From Ornithinicoccus sp045032955 (GTDB lineage: Bacteria; Actinomycetota; Actinomycetes; Actinomycetales; Dermatophilaceae): 64,000 bases of DNA. Where the stretch lies: assembly GCF_045032955.1 (NCBI RefSeq), contig NZ_JBJFZU010000005.1, positions 1-64,000 on the forward strand, read 5' to 3'. This document shows, piece after piece, positions 17,024 to 25,289 of this stretch. The position numbers were made by a program, and so were the translations under genes. Under the pieces are notes generated by a model, which was given only the letters and a program-made list of their open reading frames with translations, had not been told where the DNA came from and ran no database searches. Positions within the stretch are counted from its first letter, which is position 1. Every line of letters starts with the position of its first letter.

Positions 17024-18567
17024 GGCGCACCACCGGCCGGCAGCTGCACCACGAACTCGGTCCGACCCGGCTCGGACTCGACCCGCACGCCGCCCCCGTG
17101 GGCACGGACCACGGCCGACACGATCGACAACCCCAACCCGGTGCTCCCGGCCGCCCTCGAGCGGGAGTCGTCGCCGCGCGCGAAGCGTTCGAAGACGGTC
17201 GGGCGCAACGGCTCCGGCACGCCCGGCCCGTCGTCGGCCACGACCAGCTGCACGGTGCCTGCGTGGCGTCGCAGCCTGGTGGTGACGGTGGTGCCCCCCG
17301 GGGTATGCGTGCGCGCGTTCGTCAGCAGGTTGCCCAGCACCTGTCGGAGTCTAGCCTCGTCACCGACGACCTCCACCGGCTCGTCCGGCAGCTCCAGCGC
17401 CCAGACGTGCTCGGGACCGGCCACCCGGGCGTCCCCGACGGCGTCCAGGCAGGCCAGGGTGAGGTCGACCTGGTCCCGCTCCAGGGGGCGCCCGGCGTCC
17501 AGCCGGGCCAGCAGCAGCAGGTCCTCCACCAGCCCCTGCATCCGCAACGACTCCGACTCCACCCGGTGCAGCGCGTGCCGGACCGGCTCCGGGACGGGCT
17601 CGGTCTCGCGGCGGGACAGCTCGGCATACCCGCGGATCGAGGCGAGCGGGGTCCGCAGCTCGTGCGAGGCGTCCGCGACGAACTGGCGGACCCGTTGCTC
17701 GCTCGCGTGCCGGGCGGACAGCGCCGCCTCCATGGTGTCCAGCAGGTTGTTGAGGGCCAGCCCGACCTGGCCGACCTCGGTGGCCGGGTCGGTGTCGTCC
17801 GGCCGCACCCGGTCCGCGACCGCCACCTCGCCGTGCGCCAGCTGCTGCTCGGAGACCCTGCGCGCGGTGGCCGCGACCCGGTCCAGCGGGGCCAGGTTTC
17901 GGCGCACCAGGTATGCCGACCCCACCCCCGCCAGCGCCAGCGTCAGCAGCCCGGTGGGCACCAGGATCCAGACGGCCTGCCGGGTCGTCGCGGCCACGCC
18001 GGACAGCGGCAGGCCGGTGACCACCGAGGTCTGGCCCTGTGCCCCCTCCGGCGTCCCTCCCAGCTCCACGACCTGCACCCGGTACTCGCCGATGTCCGGG
18101 CCGAGCTCCATCGTGGTCCTGAAGACCTGCGGGGTCCCTTCACCGACCCGGCTCTCCCCTGCCTGCTCCAGCACACCGGCCAGCTGGTCGTCGGCCAGCG
18201 ACCCGGTCGTGTTGTCGGCGGTCACGACGCTGTTGCGGAGCACCTCGACGGTGCCGCTCTCCTCGGTGCTCAGCACCAGGTTGAGGCTGCGCCCGGCGCC
18301 CCCGGGTGCCGCCCGCAGCACGTCCGGCCCCTCCCCTGGACCGCCCTCGGGCCCCAGCTCCTGCGCCCAGCCGGGACGCTCGGCATACTGCTGGACGAGG
18401 GCGAGGTCCCGGGCGGAGGCCAGCTCCAGGTCGCGGTCCAGCTGCCCCACCAGCGAGCGCTGCAGGGCGAGCACGGTGAACGTCCCGGAGAGCAGCAGCA
18501 GCACCGCGAAGGTGGCCAGCACGGAGCCGACGATCGTCGCCCGGAGGGAGCGCCGTCGCAGGCTCAC
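17020..18567 (-). CDS. OmpR-class sensor histidine kinase
   Basis: 515 residues from a GTG at 18567, placed 2 bases after the response-regulator stop. One N-terminal membrane helix (about 13-35), an extracellular sensor of ~150 residues, a second helix and a HAMP domain precede the HisKA domain, with the phospho-acceptor in DASHELRTPLASIRGYAEL (His about 302). HATPase motifs include GNLLTNARTHT, VADDGPGVP and GSTGLGLSIV. The ligand is unknown. Confidence 0.94.
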   Translation of the reverse strand: MSLRRRSLRATIVGSVLATFAVLLLLSGTFTVLALQRSLVGQLDRDLELASARDLALVQQYAERPGWAQELGPEGGPGEGPDVLRAAPGGAGRSLNLVLSTEESGTVEVLRNSVVTADNTTGSLADDQLAGVLEQAGESRVGEGTPQVFRTTMELGPDIGEYRVQVVELGGTPEGAQGQTSVVTGLPLSGVAATTRQAVWILVPTGLLTLALAGVGSAYLVRRNLAPLDRVAATARRVSEQQLAHGEVAVADRVRPDDTDPATEVGQVGLALNNLLDTMEAALSARHASEQRVRQFVADASHELRTPLASIRGYAELSRRETEPVPEPVRHALHRVESESLRMQGLVEDLLLLARLDAGRPLERDQVDLTLACLDAVGDARVAGPEHVWALELPDEPVEVVGDEARLRQVLGNLLTNARTHTPGGTTVTTRLRRHAGTVQLVVADDGPGVPEPLRPTVFERFARGDDSRSRAAGSTGLGLSIVSAVVRAHGGGVRVESEPGRTEFVVQLPAGGAP

Positions 18568-18569
18568 CC

Positions 18570-19301
18570 TCAGGATCCCGCGGCCGGCTTGAGGACGTAG
18601 CCCGCACCGCGCATGGTGTGGATCATCGGCTCCCGTCCGTGGTCGATCTTCTTGCGCAGGTAGGAGATGTAGAGCTCGACGATGTTGGCCTGCCCGCCGA
18701 AGTCGTAGTGCCACACGCGGTCCAGGATCTGCGCCTTGGAGAGCACCCGGCGGGGGTTGCGCATGAGGAAGCGGAGCAGCTCGAACTCGGTCGCGGTGAG
18801 CTGGATCTCCTCGTCGGCGCGACGCACCTCGTGGCTGTCCTCCTCCAGGGTCAGGTCGCCGACGACGAGCACCGAGCTGGAGGCGGCGGTGACGGCGGTG
18901 CGCCGCATCAGCGCCCGGACCCGGGCCACCACCTCCTCCAGGCTGAACGGTTTGGTGACGTAGTCGTCGCCGCCGGCGGTCAGGCCCGCGACCCGGTCCT
19001 CGACGGCGTCCCGCGCGGTGAGGAAGAGCACCGGGACGCCCGGGTCCTCGGCGCGCATCCGGCGCAGCACCTCCAGCCCGTCGACGTCCGGCAGCATCAT
19101 GTCCAGGACCACGGCGTCCGGGCCGAACTCACGGGCCGCCCGGACCGCCTCGGTCCCGGTCCCCGCCGCCCGGACCTGCCAGCCCTCGTACCGCAGCGCC
19201 ATCGACAGCAGCTCCGTCAGCTGGGGCTCGTCGTCGACGACGAGGACCCGGACGGGGCTGCCGTCCAGCCGGGTCAGCGGGGGCGCCGGTGAGGTGACCA
19301 T
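18570..19301 (-). CDS. OmpR/PhoB-family response regulator
   Basis: 243 residues from the ATG at 19301. Receiver domain: VVDDEPQ (21-26), phospho-acceptor Asp about 67 in VVLDMMLPDVDGLE, and conserved Lys in DDYVTKPFSLEEV. The C-terminal winged helix spans 145-240 (ATEFELLRFLMRNPRRVLSK, ELYISYLRKKID, IHTMRGAGYVLKP). It is the partner of the kinase gene that begins 2 bases downstream. No target operon is visible nearby. Confidence 0.95.
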   Translation of the reverse strand: MVTSPAPPLTRLDGSPVRVLVVDDEPQLTELLSMALRYEGWQVRAAGTGTEAVRAAREFGPDAVVLDMMLPDVDGLEVLRRMRAEDPGVPVLFLTARDAVEDRVAGLTAGGDDYVTKPFSLEEVVARVRALMRRTAVTAASSSVLVVGDLTLEEDSHEVRRADEEIQLTATEFELLRFLMRNPRRVLSKAQILDRVWHYDFGGQANIVELYISYLRKKIDHGREPMIHTMRGAGYVLKPAAGS

Positions 19302-19455
19302 GGTGGAAGTCCATCCTGCCAGCCGGTATGCGCCCTGTACGCCACCTGTGCGTGCGCTGTGCCGGGCCGTCCACATCCTGGACGGCACCGGCCGGCCGTC
19401 CACAGATGTGCGGCGGCACCTTCTCCGGGACCACCGGGCTGCCTAGCGTGCTGCC

Positions 19456-20442
19456 ATGGATCCGCAGGCCCGCACCCCGACCCACGAGGGGAGGCACCGA
19501 CCGGCGAGGATGCTGCTGACGCCCCCGGACCGGGCACCGGGCACGGGGCCGGACCCCCGCGAGGTGATGGACCTCGACGACGTGGCCGAGGTCGTCCCCG
19601 ACGGCGTTGCCCCCGACAGCACGGCGCCCCGTCTGGTCACGCTGCCCGCGTCGTTGCGGGCCGCCGACCTCGGGGTCGGTGCCCGTGCGGTCCGGGGGCT
19701 GCTGCTGCTGGCGCTGGTCGGCTGCCTGGCCCTCGGGGTGCGCTGGTGGTGGGTGGAGCAGCAGGCGAGCGCGGTGCCGGTGGGTGAGGCGACAGGCTGG
19801 TCCCAGGACGACGCCGACGGGGCACCGCCGGACGGGCCGGGCACGTCGGGCGAGTCGGGCGGTGCGCAGGAGGCAGGTCACGGTGACGCGCCGGACGAGG
19901 AACCCGGCGGGGACGCCGCTCCGGGCGGCACCCACGGGGACGCCCCGACCACCGGCCCGCAGACGGTGATCGTGCACGTCGTCGGCGAGGTGCAGGCCCC
20001 CGGCGTGGTGGAGCTGCCCACCGGCTCCCGGGTGGGGGACGCGGTGCAGGCCGCCGGTGGGTTCACCGACGCCGCGGACGCCGGCTCGGTGAACCTGGCG
20101 CGGGCACTGCTGGACGGCGAGCAGGTATGGGTGGGCGCCCCCGGCGAGGACCCGCCCGCCCTGGCGCCGGCACCCGCGCAGGGCGGGACCGGGACGGCCG
20201 CCGGCCCAGGGGGTTCGGGCACCACCCCCGGGACCGGGCCGGTGGTCCCGCTGGACCTGAACACGGCGACCCAGGCGCAGCTGGAGGAGCTGCCCGGCAT
20301 CGGCCCCGTCACCGCCGGACGGATCCTGACCTGGCGGGACGAGAACGGCCGCTTCACCGATCCCACCGAGCTGCTCGAGGTGAGCGGGATCGGTGAGCGC
20401 ACCCTGGAGCAGCTGGCACCGCTGGTCCGGGCCGGTGGGTGA
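19456..20442 (+). CDS. comEA: ComEA-family competence DNA-binding protein
   Basis: 328 residues. A membrane helix at about 77-100 (GLLLLALVGCLALGVRWW) is followed by a long, disordered Gly/Pro/Asp-rich region, an SLBB domain (VIVHVVGEVQAPGVVELP, about 171-230), and two helix-hairpin-helix motifs at the end (LDLNTATQAQLEELPGIGP and TELLEVSGIGERTLEQL). ComEA anchors incoming double-stranded DNA outside the membrane. The length and the SLBB domain fit actinobacterial ComEA. Its stop overlaps the comEC start by 8 bases. Confidence 0.93.
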   Translation: MDPQARTPTHEGRHRPARMLLTPPDRAPGTGPDPREVMDLDDVAEVVPDGVAPDSTAPRLVTLPASLRAADLGVGARAVRGLLLLALVGCLALGVRWWWVEQQASAVPVGEATGWSQDDADGAPPDGPGTSGESGGAQEAGHGDAPDEEPGGDAAPGGTHGDAPTTGPQTVIVHVVGEVQAPGVVELPTGSRVGDAVQAAGGFTDAADAGSVNLARALLDGEQVWVGAPGEDPPALAPAPAQGGTGTAAGPGGSGTTPGTGPVVPLDLNTATQAQLEELPGIGPVTAGRILTWRDENGRFTDPTELLEVSGIGERTLEQLAPLVRAGG

Positions 20443-21205
20443 GGAGGCCCGCCGCCTCGACCTGCGGCTGCTCCTGCCCGCTCTGCTCGCGTGGGCCGTC
20501 CTGGTCGCGGTGCTCCCCCACCCGCCGTGGGTGGCCGGAATGGTGGCGGCCGGTGCCGCTCTCACCGCGCTGGCCTGCCTGGGCCTGCGCACGCGGGTGA
20601 GGGACCGCGTGCTGGTGCTGGGGTTCGCCGGCGCCGCGATAGCGCTCGTCTGCGGGTCCGGGGCACTGCACCTGGCCGCGGCCCGGAGCGGTCCGGTGCC
20701 GGACTGGGCGGCGCAGGGTGCCGTCACCCAGGCCCGGCTGCTGGTGACCACCGAGCCACGGGTGATCGCCCGCGGTGACGAACGGCAACCGCTGGTGGTG
20801 CTGGAGGCGACCGTGCTGGAGGCACGGTCCCGGGGGCAGGTGAGCACCCCGCGGACGCCGGTGGTGGTCTTCGCCGACGACCCGGCCTGGGCGCAGGCCC
20901 GCTGGCGCAGCGAGGTGCTGACACAGGGGCGGTGGGCACCCGCCGAGCCGGGCCAGCGGGCGGTAGCGGTGCTGACACCGCGTGGTCCCCCGGAGACGGC
21001 CGGTGAGCCCCTGGCGTTGCTACGCGGCGTGGACCACGTCCGGGACCGCTTCCGCACCGCGGTGGGCCCGTTGCCGACCGACCCTCGGGGACTGGTCCCC
21101 GGTCTGGTCATCGGGGACACCTCGTTGACCCCGCCGGACCTCACCCAGGCCATGCGCGACACCGGGATGACCCACCTGTCCGCCGTCAGCGGGAGCAAGG
21201 TCTAG
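20435..21205 (+). pseudogene. comEC: comEC, 5' part, split by prophage integration
   Basis: About 256 residues from a GTG at 20435 that overlaps comEA. The N-terminal membrane helices (LLLPALLAWAVLVAVL, WVAGMVAAGAALTALACLGL) and the DUF4131 region are intact. The frame reaches the conserved ComEC segment DLTQAMRDTGMTHLSAVSGS, then reads KV and stops at TAG 21203-21205. Normal ComEC proteins continue for roughly 500 more residues with the competence membrane domain and a metallo-beta-lactamase domain. The rest should lie beyond the right end of the prophage. ComEC forms the DNA-uptake channel, so natural transformation should be lost while the prophage is integrated. Confidence 0.9.
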
Positions 21206-21212
21206 AGGGGAT
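21181..21212 (+). other. Left attachment site region (attL)
   Basis: The comEC frame diverges here: after GCCGTCAGCGGGAGCAA the sequence leaves the expected ComEC codons (Asn then Val in the family motif SGSN(V)) and enters a low-GC leader before the integrase. The crossover therefore lies in or just beside AGCGGGAGCAA. The exact two-base core cannot be fixed without attR. Confidence 0.6.
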
Positions 21213-21241
21213 TGTCTGTGTCGATTCGTACAGTTGTTCGC

Positions 21242-22666
21242 ATGAGGGCACTCATCTACGCACGCGTCTCCATCGACGCCCACGAGGGCCGCTCCGTCTC
21301 CGAGCAGGAAGCCGAGTGCCGCGCCTGGGCCACCCGCGAAGGGTGGGACGTCACCGCGGTCATCACCGAGACCGGGTCCGCCTCACGCTACGCCAGCGGC
21401 GGCCGAGCTCGCACCCGATGGACCGACCTCACGGACGCCATCACCTCCGGCCAGCACGACATCCTCCTCACCTGGGAAGCCTCCCGCGCCACCCGCCAGC
21501 TCGCCGAGTACGCCGAGCTCGCCGACCTCTGCACCACTCATGGCGTGCTCTGGGGCTACTCCGGCACCGTCTACGACCTCGCCACCCGCGACGCCCGGTT
21601 CCGCACCGGCCTCGACGCCCTCCTGTCCCAGGACGAGTCCGCCCGCACCAGCGAGCGTGTCCTGCGCGCGGTCCGCGCCCGGGCAGCAGCCGGCGCACCC
21701 CACGGCAAACTCCCCTACGGCTACCGGCGCGAGTACGACCCCACCACCGGCGCCCTCCTGCGCCAGGTCCCCGACGAGACCACCGCCCCCATCGTCCGCG
21801 AGATCTACACCCGGGTCCTGGCCGGCGACGCCTGCAACACCATCGCCAAGGACCTCACCCGCAGGGGTGTCACTCCCCCGCGGCCGCCGACGTCGCGGAC
21901 GTGGCCGCCGCAGCAGTGGCTGCAGATCACCGTCAAGAGGATCGCGACGTCCCCCACCTACGCGGCGAAGCGCACCCACAAGGGCGTCATCGTCGGCGAC
22001 GCCCAGTGGGCACCCCTGGTCGACGTCGAGTCCTGGGAACGGGCCTTCGCACTCCTGACCGACCCGTCCCGGCTGTCACGGACCGGCGACTCCACCGCCC
22101 GGCACCTGCTCACCGGCATCGCCACCTGCGGTGAGTGCGGTGCACCGCTGCGCAGGGTGAAGAACCGCGGCACCCCGTCGTACTCGTGCATGCACTCCGG
22201 CTGCATGCGGGTGACCCGTTCCATCGCCGGCACCGACGCGTGGGTCACCGACGTCCTCCTCGAGCTCCTCACTGCCCACGGCCCCCAGCTGGCCGCCGGC
22301 GCCGACGACCCCCGCCCGGACGTCGCCGCGGCTCGGGCCGACCTGCAGACGCTGCACGACCGACTCGACGGGTTCGTGTCCGCGGCCGCCGACGGGCAGG
22401 TCTCCCCCGCCACCCTCGCCACCATCGAGGCGCGGCTGCGCCCACAGATCCAGGCGGCCGAGCGTCGCGTTCGGCAGATGCTCACACCCCGGGCGCTGGA
22501 CGGCATCGACCTGTCTGACCTGCACGGTGAGTGGGAGCGGATGCCGATGCCTCAGCGGCGGGAGAAACTGCGCGCCCTCGTCGACGTCGTCGTGCACCGC
22601 CGGGAGTCGCTCAAGCAGCCGCGGATCTTCGAGCGGCACACGGTGATCGTCACGCCCCGTTGGTGA
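21242..22666 (+). CDS. int: Large serine integrase
   Basis: 474 residues from the ATG at 21242. The resolvase domain begins with ALIYARVS (nucleophile Ser 10); a recombinase domain follows (YGYRREYDPTTGALL through PPRPPTSRTWPPQQW), then a zinc ribbon with CGECGAPL and CMHSGC, and a C-terminal coiled region. Serine integrases recombine attP with attB without host factors and need a directionality factor to excise; a gp3-type factor is encoded at 27638. A GTG at 21218 has GAGGGG 7 bases upstream, but its codons are AT-rich at third positions, unlike coding sequence here, so the ATG was preferred. Confidence 0.96.
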   Translation: MRALIYARVSIDAHEGRSVSEQEAECRAWATREGWDVTAVITETGSASRYASGGRARTRWTDLTDAITSGQHDILLTWEASRATRQLAEYAELADLCTTHGVLWGYSGTVYDLATRDARFRTGLDALLSQDESARTSERVLRAVRARAAAGAPHGKLPYGYRREYDPTTGALLRQVPDETTAPIVREIYTRVLAGDACNTIAKDLTRRGVTPPRPPTSRTWPPQQWLQITVKRIATSPTYAAKRTHKGVIVGDAQWAPLVDVESWERAFALLTDPSRLSRTGDSTARHLLTGIATCGECGAPLRRVKNRGTPSYSCMHSGCMRVTRSIAGTDAWVTDVLLELLTAHGPQLAAGADDPRPDVAAARADLQTLHDRLDGFVSAAADGQVSPATLATIEARLRPQIQAAERRVRQMLTPRALDGIDLSDLHGEWERMPMPQRREKLRALVDVVVHRRESLKQPRIFERHTVIVTPRW

Positions 22667-22904
22667 CCCGGCGCCGGTGCTGGCGCCGGCGCACGTACTT
22701 CTCCTGCCTACGAACCAGCAGCGCGAGGGACACCGGATCCGCCGCCCATGCCTCGGGGTCGGCCATGAGCTCGTTGAGCCGCTGGTACGTCTTGGCCAGA
22801 CTCATTCCGGACGCGTAGGTGATGGCCTCCAGCTCGCCGCCCGGTTCGGTGTAGGTACCGGCGGCCGCCTGCAGGATGGCGCGGTCGGTCACGTTCAGGG
22901 CCAC
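22650..22904 (-). CDS. DUF3263 protein
   Basis: 84 residues from a GTG at 22904, overlapping the ImmA-like gene by 10 bases. NVTDRAILQAAAGTYTEPGG, SLAKTYQRLNELMADPEAW and a basic tail RRRQHRRR match the small helical DUF3263 proteins of actinobacteria and their phages, which look like DNA-binding helix-turn-helix proteins. Function is unproven. Its stop overlaps the integrase stop by 17 bases in convergent orientation. Confidence 0.8.
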   Translation of the reverse strand: MALNVTDRAILQAAAGTYTEPGGELEAITYASGMSLAKTYQRLNELMADPEAWAADPVSLALLVRRQEKYVRRRQHRRRVTNGA

Positions 22905-23326
22905 GCGTGCACCCCGTCCATGCGCGCGGTCAGGATCGCCTTCTCCGCCGGGTGCAGGTGCACCGGGTCGAGCCGGGCGGCGAGGGTGTCCTCGTCGACC
23001 CACAGCTCGTCGGCGGCGGTGTCGTGGTGCCCGCGCGCCCACACTAGGGCGTCGGCCAGGCGGTGCACGTCAGGGATGAGCCGGCGGGCGACGGCGGCGT
23101 GCACGGACCGCTCGACCCGTTCGGGTTGGCAGCCGCGGTGGCCGCGGCGGATGTGTTCAAGCTCGTGGGCGACGGTGCAGCGGCGTTCGACCTGGCCGAG
23201 GCGGTGGTCGATCCAGATGCGCGCGTGGCCGTCGCTGGCGCCCCAGACTCCGGGGTGCAGCTCTACCCAGTGCACGGCGATGTGCGTGAGGGCTCGAAGC
23301 TCTCTCCATGGGTGATACGAGGACAT
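22895..23326 (-). CDS. ImmA/IrrE-family metallopeptidase
   Basis: 143 residues from the ATG at 23326. The zinc motif is HELEH (His 54, Glu 55, His 58) within CTVAHELEHIRRGH. Relatives cleave the phage or ICE repressor when activated by DNA damage (ImmA of ICEBs1) or regulate other factors. With a CI-like repressor at 24486 on the same strand, a role in prophage induction is likely but not shown. It overlaps the DUF3263 gene, suggesting coupled expression. Confidence 0.88.
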   Translation of the reverse strand: MSSYHPWRELRALTHIAVHWVELHPGVWGASDGHARIWIDHRLGQVERRCTVAHELEHIRRGHRGCQPERVERSVHAAVARRLIPDVHRLADALVWARGHHDTAADELWVDEDTLAARLDPVHLHPAEKAILTARMDGVHAWP

Positions 23327-23388
23327 GCAGTGAGACCGTAGGCGGCACCACCGACAGGGTCGGCAAGGGCGCCGAGACGACGTTGGAA

Positions 23389-23601
23389 CTAGGCCTCTCG
23401 CCATCGGTTGAGCCAGCCTGATGGGCCAGAGCGGCGCCGCCCACCTGCCTTCCGGATGGAACGCGCTCGACGACTGACATCGCGGACGAGCATCTCTTCG
23501 GCACGGCGATCCCACCTGCGGCGGTACCCCTCGGGGTCAGCGTCGTACTCGTCCAGGCGCGTCGTGAACGCGACCTCTGGTTTGGGAGTCGGCGCTGACA
23601 T
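23389..23601 (-). CDS. Small charged protein, unknown
   Basis: 70 residues from an ATG at 23601; a TTG or ATG farther up is possible. The N-terminal part is acidic (EVAFTTRLDEYDADPEGYRRRWDRR) and the C-terminus is strongly basic (RRARSIRKAGGRRRSG). No transmembrane helix. It lies between the ImmA-like gene and the GAF-like protein gene, on the same strand, so it may belong to the lysogeny operon. No family recognised. Confidence 0.55.
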   Translation of the reverse strand: MSAPTPKPEVAFTTRLDEYDADPEGYRRRWDRRAEEMLVRDVSRRARSIRKAGGRRRSGPSGWLNRWREA

Positions 23602-23621
23602 GCCCCCAGTATTGCAGGTAT

Positions 23622-24437
23622 CTATGCTGGAGCGGTCCAAGCTGGGGCCTCCTTTTTACCTACTATCGCGATCGCCAGGAGGTCAGCCAGGACGAACAGA
23701 ACGTCCCCGTCCTGGTCGTCCAGGCCGTCCTCTTCGACGTGATCGAGTGTCAAGATCCCGAACACCCTGCCATCGAGTGACCGAATCGCGGCAGACACGT
23801 AGCACCGGTAGGGCTTCGAGCGGTTGGCTCGCACTTCGACCTGAGGCACGCCCTTGAGCAACATCTGCATGAACGGCGATTCAGGCGAGTCCGCGTCGGG
23901 CTTAAGGACTGTGGTCGCCATCGGGCTACGCCCCTTGGACTCCGCAGGGACAAACGCACCTCGCTCAGGCTGCCACCAGAACAGGGTGGAGCGGCCGCCC
24001 TCCCCCTCCGCGACCCGGAGTGCCGCGTCGAGCACCTCGGAGGAGACGCCCCCCACGATGCTCTCCCGATCCGCTCGCTGGTTGCGTGGGATCGTCGTGT
24101 AGGTCTGGATCTTGGCCGTGATCAGGGGAAAGTTCGTCGATAGGACCTTGTACAGCTCGTCTGCCTTCGCTAGTGCTCCTCGCCGCTCGCTCTCCTGTTC
24201 CCTTTCCCTCAACCACCCGTCCAAGCGTGGCAAGAACCAGGCGGCGGCCGAGAGCACGATGAGCGCCCATAGCCCCCAGCGGGTGAGTCCGTCCTCACCT
24301 CGCAGACGGCCCGGCCAGTAGTCCTGAGCCGCCAGCGACAGGATGCAGGCCAGAACGAGCAGGCCGAAGAGCACGCCAAGGGGCCGGATCCGGAAGGAGG
24401 CTCGGTGGCGGCCCCTCCGGCTGGAACTGCCGTCCAT
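23622..24437 (-). CDS. Membrane-anchored GAF-like domain protein
   Basis: 271 residues from the ATG at 24437. A basic N-terminus, two membrane helices (LGVLFGLLVLACILSLAA and WGLWALIVLSAAAWFL), a coiled stretch rich in Glu/Arg, and a C-terminal domain of ~150 residues with the GAF-like series RSTLFWWQPERGAFV, YRCYVSAAIRSLDGRVFGILTLDH and DVLFVLADLLAIAIVG. The domain probably faces the cytoplasm and may bind a small ligand. Its place between the ImmA-like gene and the repressor is typical of lysogenic-conversion genes. GC is lower than in neighbours. Superinfection exclusion or defence is a guess. Confidence 0.7.
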   Translation of the reverse strand: MDGSSSRRGRHRASFRIRPLGVLFGLLVLACILSLAAQDYWPGRLRGEDGLTRWGLWALIVLSAAAWFLPRLDGWLREREQESERRGALAKADELYKVLSTNFPLITAKIQTYTTIPRNQRADRESIVGGVSSEVLDAALRVAEGEGGRSTLFWWQPERGAFVPAESKGRSPMATTVLKPDADSPESPFMQMLLKGVPQVEVRANRSKPYRCYVSAAIRSLDGRVFGILTLDHVEEDGLDDQDGDVLFVLADLLAIAIVGKKEAPAWTAPA

Positions 24438-24485
24438 CACCAACCGCCTCGCATCAACGCTGGGCAGTCAGGTCCTCCGACACCT

Positions 24486-25058
24486 TTACTCCTGCGCATC
24501 CTGGTCCTGCTGGTCGCGGGCCCGCTGCACCCGGGAGGCCTTGCCGGTCTTGCGGGCGGCGAGGTCGTCAGGCACCTCGGCAGCGCGCCGGGCTGCGGCG
24601 GCGGCCCTGGCTTCCTGGTCCATGCGGTGCAACTCGGTGACGTGGCCACCGGGGTCCTGCTCTTCGTCACGGGCGTCACCCGCGCGGGTACTGGGGGCGG
24701 ACTGTTGTCCATGCCCATCACCGTCCTCACGATCGAGTCCGACCCCCAGGCGTTGCGCGAGGGCGCGGACGATGTCCTCTGTCGATGCAGTGGACAGGTC
24801 CGCCTCACGGCGCACAGCTGCTAGGTCGTACCCCATCGCCTCGAACGCCACGGCCGTCACCGTCGACTCCGCCACCCCGAACGCCCGGGCCAAGGCCTGG
24901 AGCGTGTCGCGTTGCGGCACCGACGGTAGAAGGCCCCGGTCGTCCGTGAGCATCTGAGACACCCGCTGCCTGGACAGTCCACTCTCACGCGCCAGGTCCC
25001 TCTGCTGCCAGCCACGGGCATCGAGCCCGTCCTGCAGGTATCGGCGAAGCGCGTGCAT
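24486..25058 (-). CDS. XRE-type (CI-like) prophage repressor
   Basis: 190 residues. An N-terminal helix-turn-helix (about 4-70: LQDGLDARGWQQRDLARESG, SRQRVSQMLTDDRG) precedes a helical, Ala/Arg/Gln-rich C-terminus that has no S24 peptidase motif. It is divergent from the Cro-like gene, and the 231 bases between them hold repeated operators. It should maintain lysogeny by binding them. The missing peptidase means LexA-style self-cleavage is unlikely; the ImmA-like peptidase downstream would be the alternative switch. Confidence 0.88.
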   Translation of the reverse strand: MHALRRYLQDGLDARGWQQRDLARESGLSRQRVSQMLTDDRGLLPSVPQRDTLQALARAFGVAESTVTAVAFEAMGYDLAAVRREADLSTASTEDIVRALAQRLGVGLDREDGDGHGQQSAPSTRAGDARDEEQDPGGHVTELHRMDQEARAAAAARRAAEVPDDLAARKTGKASRVQRARDQQDQDAQE

Positions 25059-25112
25059 GGGACGCAGACTCTCCTACCAGCTCGGGTGCCGGCCACTCCC
25101 CGTGACCGAACG

Positions 25113-25267
25113 TGTCAAGCAGCGTAGCAACGAGACGCTGAACACTTCGTCAAGCAATACGCGACACCCCATCCACCCAGGTCATCCCCCATCTGCGGAA
25201 GCACAAACGTGTCATTCGTTGACAGCATGTCAAGCGCTATGCAACACTTAGTCACACAGTGCTTGAC
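25113..25267. promoter_or_regulatory. Operator region: three direct repeats plus one inverted copy
   Basis: The repeats are TGTCAAGCAGCGTAGCAAC (25113-25131), CGTCAAGCAATACGCGACAC (25148-25167) and TGTCAAGCGCTATGCAACAC (25228-25247). They share TCAAGC followed about 5 bases later by GC(A/G)AC. The inverted half TGCTTGACA lies near 25260. TTGACA-GCA-TGTCAA at 25219-25233 is a perfect palindrome. The region divides the CI-like and Cro-like genes, so these are the probable repressor sites; the promoters themselves are not clear. Confidence 0.7.
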
Positions 25268-25289
25268 AACCAAGACGACAGGAGAGACG

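Noticed and set aside
16079..18592. Long rightward frame opposite the sirtuin and kinase genes
   Set aside because: Antisense to two clear families with catalytic motifs; its own protein is Ser/Arg-rich and without domains.
21218..21241. GTG start for the integrase with a good ribosome-binding site
   Set aside because: Its eight codons have A/T-rich third positions unlike coding DNA here, and MRALIYARVS at 21242 is the normal family start. It remains possible.
25113..25267. Repeats resembling a small CRISPR array
   Set aside because: Repeats are degenerate, unevenly spaced and partly inverted; no cas genes nearby. Operators explain them better.
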